The notes under the pieces are model-generated. The model worked only from the letters and a program-made list of their open reading frames with translations. It had not been told where the DNA came from and ran no database searches. Of a DNA stretch of 30,111 bases, positions 5,985 through 13,250 are shown piece by piece. Made by a program: the position numbers and the translations under genes. Every line of letters begins with the position of its first letter. Within the stretch, counting starts at the first letter, position 1. This DNA is from a virus: the IMG/VR virus record IMGVR_UViG_3300023434_000007, positions 1 to 30,111 of that record. One strand, written 5' to 3'.

Positions 5985-8900
5985 GATCCTTAATACTCTA
6001 GATGATGATGAACACACAGAAATCTTTATGGGTGGCGCAGCCGGTGGTTGCGGAGTTGGTGTAACTAAGGTCAGAACCACCACTACCCTAGGGGAAAGGT
6101 TTCTAAAAGATATTAAAAAAGGTGAAATTGTGCTTACTTTTAATAAGAAAAAGAATATTCTGGAATATAAGCCAGTGTTAGAAACTTTTATAAATGGTGG
6201 TTCCGTTGGATGTATAGAGTTAAAATTAAAAGATGGAACAAAAATCAACTTCACACAAGCGCATAAATTCTTATTTGATGGAGAATGGGTTGAGATTGGA
6301 GAACTTGCCAGAGGAGTATTGGGTAGAAGTAAAAGAAACGAATGGTCGGTATTTGATAAGCAACAAAGGGAGATTAAAGACAATCAATTGGAAAAATTCT
6401 GGAAAGATTATGATAATGAACCCCGGGATAACAAAGAAGGGTTACTTGAGAACAACTATTGTTTTAAATACAGGAAAGGAAGGCGTACAAATTCACAGAT
6501 TAGTAGCCAAAACATTTATTCCGAATCCGGAAAGCAAACCAGAAGTAAATCACAAAGATCTCAACAAACGAAACAATCAAATAGAAAATCTAGAATGGAT
6601 GACTGGAAAGGAGAACTTCCATCATGCGGAGAAACTAGGAAGAATGAACCCATTTATGGAGAATGTAGGGAATCGAGCAAATCTTCAAAGGAAGCCAGGG
6701 AGTCAGAACGGAATGAGCAAACTAACCGAGCAACAGGTAAAAGAGATAAGGGAGAAATTCATCCCGAGGAAATACGGGAGAAAGAAGTTGGCAGTGGAGT
6801 ACGGAGTAAAACCAAGTTGTATAAAGGACATTATAATAAGAAAAAGTTGGAAGCATGTGAAATAAATTTAAATGATATTTTAGAGATTAGATTTTATTGG
6901 CAAAATGAACCAATGTATGATATTGAAACAGAGAACGAATCCTATGTTTTGGCTAATGGGATAATTATTCACAACTCGAAAAGTTTTACAGGATGTTATT
7001 GGCAAATTAAACGAAGATTGAAGTATAAAGGTTCCAGAGGATTTCTCGCGAGAGCACGTCTTAAAGATTTGAAAGCATCAACACTCTTGACATTTTTTGA
7101 AGTTGCGAGTAAAATGGGGTTACAAATGGGTATAGACTATAATTACAATGCTCAGGCATCTTATATCACCTTCTCGAATGGAAGCGAAGAATATCTTAAG
7201 GACTTATTTTTATATCCAAGTGACCCTGAGTTTGTAAGTCTTGGTTCGACCGAGTATACTGACGGCTTTATTGATGAGATGGGTGACATTACTGAACAGG
7301 CGTACCAAATCATTCGAAGTCGTATGAGGTTCAAGTTGGATGAGTTCGGATTAATCCCAAAGATTGGGATGGGGAGCAATCCTTGTAAGACTTTTATTTA
7401 TAGAGATTTTTATAAGAAGTGGCGAGACAACGAACTCGAACCCTTCAAAGCATACGTGCCGGCGAGTGTTTACGACAACCCATTTATCTCAGTGCATTAT
7501 ATCGAGAATTTGAAGAAGCTAGACAAAAAGAACCGGGAGAGATTGTTGAATGGGAATTGGGAGTATGATGATGATCCAACAAAGATATTCAACTACGACT
7601 CAATCGTTGATTTATTCACAAATGAGGCCAAGCGAGGAAAGAAGTATTGCATAGTGGACCAGTCAGGATTCGGAAGGGATAGTTGCATGGTGTCGATTTG
7701 GGATGGGTTATTTATTACTGAGCTTTTACAATTTTCAGAAGGGCTGTCGAGTAGTGAGTTGGATGAGATACTAACAAGCAGAACAATCCCAAGAAGCCAT
7801 TGCCTAGTGGATGAGATTGGGGTGGGGTTCGGATTGAAGAAAGAAATGCCGGAGATTATCGGATTCGTAGCAAACGCGGCGCCACTAAAGAAAAAGAAGC
7901 AAAGCACGGATGATGAGGGGCTGGACAATTACAAGAACCTAAGAAGCCAGTGTTGGTTCGAATTAGCAAACCATGTTAACTCTGGGATGATTGGAATTTA
8001 TAGGGAGCTGCCAATCAACATCAAAGAATTAATTATTGAGGATTTAGAAGTCATGAAGCAAATGGACTCAGACAAAGATGCGAAGATGAGAGTGATAACA
8101 AAGAAAGAGCTTCATGACTCGGCCGCACTTAGCAGGTCAACGGATGCAGGTGATTGTCTGGTAGGAAATACCAACGTATTAACCACAAATGGATATAAAT
8201 TCATTAAGGATATTAATATTGGAGAAAAGGTAATAACTCCATATGGAAGCAGGAAAGTTTTAGAAGTAAAAAGGAAGAAATCAAAGCAAATTGTAAAAAT
8301 AAAATTTAATAATGGTAAGGAAATTTATTGCACACCAAATCACAAGATTTATCTAAATGATAGTTTTAAAAAGGTTAAAGCCCTTAAGATGAGAGAGTAC
8401 AAAGGAGAGATATTAAACACAAAAAATTTATTAAAATGGAGAATAAAGAGATTATTTACAAAGGAGAAAGATACAGGCTTTTATCCAGTGGAAGATATTA
8501 TTACAAGAAAAGAAATGGAAAAATCGAAGCATTGCATAGAAGAGTTTATGAGGATTCAACAGGAAGACCAATCCCTAAAGGATACTCGGTTCACCATATT
8601 GACGGAAACCATTTCAATAATAATCCAAAGAATCTTACAATCATTGAATCATCGGAACATCAAAGGATTCATGCAAAACAAAATATCAAAAACATTAAAA
8701 AAATATGTGAATTCTGTAAAAAAGAATTTATTGACAAAAGTGTACACCAATGCGGTAAATATTGCTCAAACAAATGTTTTCAAAACGCAAAGTATAAAGA
8801 AAAAAGATATTTTGAAAGAAGAAATTGTTTATACTGCGGAAAAGAATTCAGCGTCAAAAAACAAGACTCAACCAAATGCTGTTCAAGAAGTTGTGCTGCT

Positions 8901-9168
8901 AAGCTTATGTGGGGAAATAGACGTTTATGATTTAAAGGTTCAAAAAGACCATTGTTATTATGCTAATGATATTCTTGTTTCTAATTGCTTAATGATGAGA
9001 ATGTATTTTGAGATTAACCCAAACGAATCGGCGTGGGTTTTTACGGATCCAATTGACACCATCGAGGAAAATAACAAATTAAAAGTTTTTGGAGAAGGAG
9101 GCATAACAACAAAGGTAGTCGATGGCAAAGAAGTTCGAATGGTTAATGGGAGGATTCTCGTAGAATAG
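5947..9168 (+). CDS. terL: terminase large subunit with two inteins
   Basis: ATPase-nuclease motor that packages DNA into the prohead. The 1073-codon frame holds two inteins (6049-6975 and 8155-8985); after splicing about 487 residues remain, the normal size. The Walker A loop is rebuilt across intein 1 as GGAAGG|SKS. Walker B is IDEMG (7270-7284). Nuclease aspartates are in IVDQSG (7657), LVDEIG (7810) and DAGD (8152), the last directly before intein 2. So one intein disrupts the ATP site and the other the nuclease site, and the enzyme is inactive until both splice out. The start lies inside the small-subunit gene. Each intein also contains an HNH gene in another frame. Confidence 0.9.
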   Translation: MIRKITLSQKQSEILNTLDDDEHTEIFMGGAAGGCGVGVTKVRTTTTLGERFLKDIKKGEIVLTFNKKKNILEYKPVLETFINGGSVGCIELKLKDGTKINFTQAHKFLFDGEWVEIGELARGVLGRSKRNEWSVFDKQQREIKDNQLEKFWKDYDNEPRDNKEGLLENNYCFKYRKGRRTNSQISSQNIYSESGKQTRSKSQRSQQTKQSNRKSRMDDWKGELPSCGETRKNEPIYGECRESSKSSKEARESERNEQTNRATGKRDKGEIHPEEIREKEVGSGVRSKTKLYKGHYNKKKLEACEINLNDILEIRFYWQNEPMYDIETENESYVLANGIIIHNSKSFTGCYWQIKRRLKYKGSRGFLARARLKDLKASTLLTFFEVASKMGLQMGIDYNYNAQASYITFSNGSEEYLKDLFLYPSDPEFVSLGSTEYTDGFIDEMGDITEQAYQIIRSRMRFKLDEFGLIPKIGMGSNPCKTFIYRDFYKKWRDNELEPFKAYVPASVYDNPFISVHYIENLKKLDKKNRERLLNGNWEYDDDPTKIFNYDSIVDLFTNEAKRGKKYCIVDQSGFGRDSCMVSIWDGLFITELLQFSEGLSSSELDEILTSRTIPRSHCLVDEIGVGFGLKKEMPEIIGFVANAAPLKKKKQSTDDEGLDNYKNLRSQCWFELANHVNSGMIGIYRELPINIKELIIEDLEVMKQMDSDKDAKMRVITKKELHDSAALSRSTDAGDCLVGNTNVLTTNGYKFIKDINIGEKVITPYGSRKVLEVKRKKSKQIVKIKFNNGKEIYCTPNHKIYLNDSFKKVKALKMREYKGEILNTKNLLKWRIKRLFTKEKDTGFYPVEDIITRKEMEKSKHCIEEFMRIQQEDQSLKDTRFTILTETISIIIQRILQSLNHRNIKGFMQNKISKTLKKYVNSVKKNLLTKVYTNAVNIAQTNVFKTQSIKKKDILKEEIVYTAEKNSASKNKTQPNAVQEVVLLSLCGEIDVYDLKVQKDHCYYANDILVSNCLMMRMYFEINPNESAWVFTDPIDTIEENNKLKVFGEGGITTKVVDGKEVRMVNGRILVE
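6049..6975 (+). other. intein 1 (in Walker A of TerL), 309 residues
   Basis: Begins with Cys after GGAAGG and ends with the canonical His-Asn (GIIIHN) before Ser. Splicing blocks: CGVGVTKVRTTTTLG with DIKKGEIVLTF; block B as FTQAHKFLF plus GEWVEIGEL; C-terminal YDIETENESYVLANG. Between about 6340 and 6865 the intein frame encodes only a Ser/Arg/Lys/Glu-rich stretch with no motif, while another frame encodes a complete HNH enzyme. Excision joins GGAAGG to SKSF and restores the P-loop, which fixes both boundaries. Confidence 0.9.
6278..6865 (+). CDS. HNH endonuclease nested out of frame in intein 1
   Basis: A 195-residue NUMOD4-HNH homing endonuclease read in the +1 frame relative to TerL. Domains in order: NUMOD4 (LPEEYWVEVKETNGRYLISN then KGRLKTI, residues 10-36), HNH core (IHRLVAKTF with His73; EVNHKDLNKRNNQIENLEW with Asn91, His92 and Asn103), and a C-terminal helix-turn-helix (SKLTEQQVKEIREKF to GVKPSCIKDIIIRKSW). 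It matches free-standing intron and intergenic enzymes of the I-HmuI type. The frame is open from 6233; I prefer the ATG at 6278 because NUMOD4 begins soon after it. No good ribosome site is seen before either. The stop falls just ahead of the intein C-terminal blocks. Confidence 0.8.
   Translation: MENGLRLENLPEEYWVEVKETNGRYLISNKGRLKTINWKNSGKIMIMNPGITKKGYLRTTIVLNTGKEGVQIHRLVAKTFIPNPESKPEVNHKDLNKRNNQIENLEWMTGKENFHHAEKLGRMNPFMENVGNRANLQRKPGSQNGMSKLTEQQVKEIREKFIPRKYGRKKLAVEYGVKPSCIKDIIIRKSWKHVK
8155..8985 (+). other. intein 2 (at nuclease Asp of TerL), 277 residues
   Basis: Begins CLVGNTNVLTTNGYKFIKDI, with block B CTPNHKIYL and C-terminal VYDLKVQKDHCYYAND ending LVSN, followed by extein Cys. 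The penultimate residue is Ser instead of the usual His. Excision joins DAGD to CLMMRMYF, placing the nuclease aspartate next to its helix. From about 8430 to 8910 the intein frame shows no endonuclease motif; an HNH gene in another frame fills that space. Confidence 0.88.
8436..8930 (+). CDS. HNH endonuclease nested out of frame in intein 2
   Basis: 164 residues in the -1 (+2) frame relative to TerL. Residues 1-80 are an HNH_3-type enzyme: LHRRVYEDSTGRPIPKGYSV, HHIDGN (His53, His54), NNNPKNLTII and EHQRIHAK. Residues 90-155 are two cysteine knuckles (CEFCKKEF and CGKYCSNKC; CLYCGKEF and CCSRSCAAK). The ATG at 8436 directly follows the N-terminal intein blocks, and the stop overlaps the first codons of the C-terminal block, so it occupies exactly the usual endonuclease position but in the wrong frame for fusion. 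It must be translated on its own. AT-rich upstream bases show no clear ribosome site. Confidence 0.82.
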   Translation: MENKEIIYKGERYRLLSSGRYYYKKRNGKIEALHRRVYEDSTGRPIPKGYSVHHIDGNHFNNNPKNLTIIESSEHQRIHAKQNIKNIKKICEFCKKEFIDKSVHQCGKYCSNKCFQNAKYKEKRYFERRNCLYCGKEFSVKKQDSTKCCSRSCAAKLMWGNRRL

Positions 9169-9192
9169 ACGCTTAACGATTTTCGCAAGAAG

Positions 9193-9201
9193 GTTTATAA
9201 A
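9193..9201 (+). promoter_or_regulatory. TATA-like promoter of portal operon
   Basis: GTTTATAAA in the gap between terL and the portal gene. A start about 26 bases downstream would give a leader of roughly 48 bases. That leader holds a 5-bp hairpin AAGGT-TGCCC-ACCTT (9243-9257) close to the ATG at 9270. Confidence 0.45.
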
Positions 9202-9269
9202 ATTATTTTAATTAGAGTTATTATCCAGACCAGCACTTCATCAAGGTTGCCCACCTTAATATCACATTC

Positions 9270-12200
9270 ATGGAAAGAAAATCAGCCTCAATATTTTCAA
9301 ACTGCCCTTGGGAAACGGGTAGTAAATCAGTTCTACAACCATTCGGCCAGCAAGCAAATCAGCACACAAGACAATCAATAGGACCATACAACAAAGCAAC
9401 CGGCAACCCAAAACCAACTAGAAGCAATGCAGTGACCGTTTACGAAGAGACGAGAGACGGCCAACCCAAAGCATACATTCCAAACTTTTTCTACCGAGCA
9501 CCATTCGGATATCCAAGATATAAAGACCTTAATTATTACAGACAACTAGCAGCCTCAATTTATGTGGATATGTGTGTGACAGCAATCATCGATGAGGTGT
9601 GTTCGATTCAATATGAAATCGTAGCAGAGGACCGAGCAGGAAACGAAGTACCAGGAAAGGATGCAGATGTTGAGAGATTGCAGGACTTCTTCGAGAACCC
9701 AAACACAAACAAAGAGTCATGGGAAATGATTGTGAGAATGATGTTGCCAGATTTACTAGAACTTAACTCCGGAGTCATGGTGAAGATTTTTAACATGTTT
9801 GGAGAGATGGTTGAGATTTGCGCAAGGGATGGAATGGCATTCACAAAGAATCCCGATCCTTATGGATTTTACACGACTAGGGCAGACTTAATTTTAATGA
9901 AGAACATTCTTGGGGAAGGAGAAGAGCAAACCCAAACAATGGAATATCCGGCAATCCAAGCAGAGATGACGGCTGAGGATGCGCATGAAGAGGGCGCGTA
10001 CTTCCAATACGGATTCAACACAGGCGCCAGACCAATCCCATTCGGAAGGCGAGAGGTAGTGTGGTTTGAGAAGAAAGTTAGGACCGACAATTTATATGGC
10101 CGAAGCAGTATGGAAGTTTTGGCAAAGACGGTTCAGACATTAATCTACGCAGTGGAGAGTCAACTCGAATATTTCAACGACAACTCAATCCCTCCAGGAG
10201 TCTTGGGATTAGAAGGGATGAGTAGTGAGGATTTGACAGCGTTCGGACAACAGTGGATTCAGCAGCAAAAGGTGCAGGACGATCTGGGTAACTGGAAGAG
10301 AGCGAATCACAAACTCCCAATGGTTAACAAGATGCCAAAGTTCGAGAGATTAGGATTCACAAACCAGGAGCTAGAACTTATCGAAAGCCAGAAGTGGTGG
10401 TCAAAGCTAGTGTGGGGAGCCTTCGGGATTACAGCCACAGAACTAGGATTTTGTTATTCAGATGATACACAGGTTTTAACAGACAACGGACTCAAATATT
10501 ATTGGGAAATTAAAGAAGATGATAAAATTGCCACCATAATAAATCAAAAAGAAATAGAATATATAAAACCAGATAAAATTCATACATTTGACGTTAAAGA
10601 TAGAAACTTTCATTTTTATAAAAATAATTGTGTAGATGTTCTAGTTAGCGATAATCACAGAATGTATTATAGGACTCCTAAAAAAGAAGAATATAAATGT
10701 AGTCCCTCGAATGAAATAGATGTGGATACGGTTAAATTTCTACAAGGAGGACTGGGGTGGGAAGGGGAATATTTAGATGAAATCAACATACCCTTAGTAG
10801 AATATGAAAACAATAAAGATAAGGGAAGATATCAACAAACAACTTTTAATATAGATGAATGGTGTGAATTTTTAGGTTATTATTTGTCTGAAGGTTCTGT
10901 ATTAAAGAAGATGAGAGAAAGAAAACAATTTCATGTTAAAATAGCACAAGTAAAACCAGAGGGTATTAAAATTATGAAACCATTAGCTGAAAAAATGGGA
11001 TTCAGAAGAGAAAAGGTTTGCTGGACACTTAATAATAAATCTCTAGCCCTTTATTTGAGTAGATTTGGTGGAAGCTTAGAAAAGCATATTCCACAAGAAA
11101 TAAAGAATTTACCAAAGCCACAATTAAGAATATTATTAGATGCCTTGGTATCTGGAGATGGTTCAAGAAGGGAAGGGGAAGATTCATTTAATTATTCATC
11201 CAGTAGTAAGAGATTAATTGAGGATGTGTTTGAAATATGTTTAAAATTAGGATATAAGGCTTCTATTTACGAAAGAGAATTTGATAACCCAAAATGGAAT
11301 AAAACCTATGAACTTAATGTTAATATTTCGCAAAAAGAACCAAGAGTTGTTATATCTACTCAAAGATTTAATGAAAAATATACTGGAACAATGTGGTGTC
11401 CAAGCGTAAGAAACAGACCATTCATTACTTGTAGAAATGGAAAGGTAGGTATTCATTATAACACAGAAGATGCAAAAGGATCCGCAAACCAAATCGTACA
11501 GACAAGCGTAGCAAAGAAACGAATCATCTACCCTTTACTAAGATTAATCGAATACCACGTCAACACGGAAATCATCCCGGAGTTTGGAGTTGAAGGTGTA
11601 AGATACAAATACAAGATATTTGACATAGACGAAGAAACAAAGAAGTGGGGATTATACAAGTTGCAGACCGAATCAGACCTTAAGACAATCAACGAAGTGC
11701 GTAACGCAGAAGGATTAGATGATGTAGAATGGGGTGACAAGAATGTTGGAGAGAGAAGTCCAAATCAGGGAACGAACATAAACGTAGGGGATCCCCGACA
11801 ACAGGACGCAGACAAAATCAATAGGGATAGCGCAAACAATCGTGACAAGATGACAGGCAAGCCGGCTAAAGGAGATAAGCCAAAGGATGTCAAGAAGGCA
11901 TCAACCTCAGACTCACCAAACACACTAGGACCAGGAGAAGAACTAAGTCCATCCGAGAAGAAGCTAAAGAAGAACATCACAGACCTCCTAAAGGTCAATA
12001 AAAAGAAGGTGTTCGAATTACTAGAAGAACAAGGCAAGCCTGAACAATTACTACAGATTAAGGGAATAGACGATTTGCCAAGAATCATTAAGAAGATATT
12101 TGAGATTTTCACATTTAGAAAGGTAGTAGACGAAGTCATCAAAGTAAACTTTCAATTTGGATGGGACACCTCAGAGAAGCAAATAGACAAGAATATCCCA

Positions 12201-12653
12201 ATGAATAACAATGCAGTTCAGTTTTTACAAGACCACACGTTCGATAATGTAAAGGGAATGACAGAAGAAATAGCAAACAACCTAAAAGCCGAATTAGGCA
12301 GAGGAATAATCAACGGGGAAGGGGTAACAAAGCTAAAAGCAAGAGTGACAAAAGTATTCAACGTAGGAGATAATCGGGCCGAAATTATAGCTATAACAGA
12401 AGTCGGAAGAGCAGAAAATCAAGGAAAACTACTAGCAATGAAGGGTTCTGGATTGGATATGAAAAAACAATGGTTGAGCGCACATGATGACAGAACCTCA
12501 GATATTTGTAAGCATTTAGATGGTCAGATAGTCGGACTAGACGAAGACTTTCATTATAAGGATTGGTCTGGACAAAGTCCTCCCTCACATCCCAGATGCC
12601 GTTCTGTTTTGCTGTTTTTAGAAAAAGAAGAAGATAGTATCAGTTCTGAATAA
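9270..12653 (+). CDS. portal protein fused to MuF-type head protein, with intein
   Basis: 1127 codons including a 337-residue intein (10452-11462). The exteins form a phage portal: YYRQLAASIYVDMCVTAIID, the loop region with RREVVWFEKK, and the ELGF|TEDAKGSANQ motif split by the intein. Portals form the ring through which DNA enters. After a Pro/Ser/Lys-rich linker (near 11750-11960), the last ~100 residues are a MuF/SPP1 gp7-like domain: ITEVGRAENQGKLLA, WLSAHDDRTSDICKHLDGQ, PPSHPRCRS. In most phages that is a separate minor head gene downstream of portal; here the two are one chain of about 790 residues after splicing. Confidence 0.88.
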   Translation: MERKSASIFSNCPWETGSKSVLQPFGQQANQHTRQSIGPYNKATGNPKPTRSNAVTVYEETRDGQPKAYIPNFFYRAPFGYPRYKDLNYYRQLAASIYVDMCVTAIIDEVCSIQYEIVAEDRAGNEVPGKDADVERLQDFFENPNTNKESWEMIVRMMLPDLLELNSGVMVKIFNMFGEMVEICARDGMAFTKNPDPYGFYTTRADLILMKNILGEGEEQTQTMEYPAIQAEMTAEDAHEEGAYFQYGFNTGARPIPFGRREVVWFEKKVRTDNLYGRSSMEVLAKTVQTLIYAVESQLEYFNDNSIPPGVLGLEGMSSEDLTAFGQQWIQQQKVQDDLGNWKRANHKLPMVNKMPKFERLGFTNQELELIESQKWWSKLVWGAFGITATELGFCYSDDTQVLTDNGLKYYWEIKEDDKIATIINQKEIEYIKPDKIHTFDVKDRNFHFYKNNCVDVLVSDNHRMYYRTPKKEEYKCSPSNEIDVDTVKFLQGGLGWEGEYLDEINIPLVEYENNKDKGRYQQTTFNIDEWCEFLGYYLSEGSVLKKMRERKQFHVKIAQVKPEGIKIMKPLAEKMGFRREKVCWTLNNKSLALYLSRFGGSLEKHIPQEIKNLPKPQLRILLDALVSGDGSRREGEDSFNYSSSSKRLIEDVFEICLKLGYKASIYEREFDNPKWNKTYELNVNISQKEPRVVISTQRFNEKYTGTMWCPSVRNRPFITCRNGKVGIHYNTEDAKGSANQIVQTSVAKKRIIYPLLRLIEYHVNTEIIPEFGVEGVRYKYKIFDIDEETKKWGLYKLQTESDLKTINEVRNAEGLDDVEWGDKNVGERSPNQGTNINVGDPRQQDADKINRDSANNRDKMTGKPAKGDKPKDVKKASTSDSPNTLGPGEELSPSEKKLKKNITDLLKVNKKKVFELLEEQGKPEQLLQIKGIDDLPRIIKKIFEIFTFRKVVDEVIKVNFQFGWDTSEKQIDKNIPMNNNAVQFLQDHTFDNVKGMTEEIANNLKAELGRGIINGEGVTKLKARVTKVFNVGDNRAEIIAITEVGRAENQGKLLAMKGSGLDMKKQWLSAHDDRTSDICKHLDGQIVGLDEDFHYKDWSGQSPPSHPRCRSVLLFLEKEEDSISSE
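10452..11462 (+). other. intein 3 (portal), in-frame LAGLIDADG endonuclease
   Basis: Starts CYSDDTQVLTDNGLKYYWEI, with block B VSDNHRMYY, and ends GIHYN before extein Thr. Two LAGLIDADG motifs are in frame: LGYYLSEGS (about 10875) and LLDALVSGDGS (about 11135), so this is a classical intein-homing endonuclease fusion. Excision restores ELGF-TEDAKGSA, a conserved portal motif. The penultimate residue is Tyr rather than His, and block B has Ser in place of Thr. Confidence 0.9.
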
Positions 12654-12661
12654 GAACAGAA

Positions 12662-12670
12662 ACTTTTAAA
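12662..12670 (+). promoter_or_regulatory. TATA promoter of HNH gene
   Basis: ACTTTTAAA(AGG) with its TATA centre about 26-27 bases before the ATG at 12694 predicts a leaderless transcript starting at that ATG and argues against the in-frame ATG at 12685. A mobile endonuclease gene with its own promoter is notable in an otherwise coupled operon. Confidence 0.55.
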
Positions 12671-12693
12671 AGGATAGATTTCTTATGTTGTTT

Positions 12694-13188
12694 ATGAAAT
12701 TCAAACCCGGAAAAGAAAATATAATGTATGGAAAACGACCACATAATTATAAGGGTGGAACTATCAATAAAGATGGTTATAGGTGCATAGAGATTAAAGG
12801 TAAAAAATATTTAGAACATAGATACTTGTGGGAGAAGAAATTTGGAAAAATACAAAAAGGCTTAATATTGCATCATTTAAACAACAATCCTTCAGACAAC
12901 AGAATAGAAAATCTTATGTTAATGACACAGAAGGCACATTTGAAACTTCATGGAATACCCGGGGCTAATAAAATAGAAATTGATTTGGAATTAATGAAAA
13001 ATTTATATTATGAAAAGAAGTGGGATTATAAAAAAATAGCAGACTTTTTTGGTTTTAAATCAAAATCAGCAATATATGATAGATTTAAAAAACTAGGATT
13101 AGAAGCTAGAACAAATACCGATTTAAAGACTGGATTTAAACATTCTAAGAAAACAAGAGAAAAAATAAGTAAGGCATTACGTAAATAG
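12694..13188 (+). CDS. free-standing HNH_3-type homing endonuclease
   Basis: 164 residues. N-terminal GKRPHNYKGG and NKDGYRCIEIKGKKYLEHRY lead into the HNH core GLILHHLNNNPSDNRIENL (His60, His61, Asn72-Leu74) and HLKLHG. Residues 100-135 are a helix-turn-helix (YKKIADFFGFKSKSAIYDRF), and the end is a NUMOD3-like motif (GFKHSKKTREKISKAL). It lies between the portal and protease genes and is a different HNH subtype from the zinc-containing group at 3207, 24664 and 28969. Being inserted at a junction, it interrupts no host gene. Confidence 0.85.
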   Translation: MKFKPGKENIMYGKRPHNYKGGTINKDGYRCIEIKGKKYLEHRYLWEKKFGKIQKGLILHHLNNNPSDNRIENLMLMTQKAHLKLHGIPGANKIEIDLELMKNLYYEKKWDYKKIADFFGFKSKSAIYDRFKKLGLEARTNTDLKTGFKHSKKTREKISKALRK

Positions 13189-13221
13189 ACAGAATAATAC
13201 TTCTAAAATTTTGAAAGTAGA

Positions 13222-13230
13222 TTTATAATA
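13222..13230 (+). promoter_or_regulatory. TATA promoter of protease-capsid operon
   Basis: TTTATAATA centred about 25-26 bases before the ATG at 13251 predicts a leaderless mRNA for the prohead protease and capsid genes. Confidence 0.6.
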
Positions 13231-13250
13231 AAAAAAGAGTTAGACTGATT

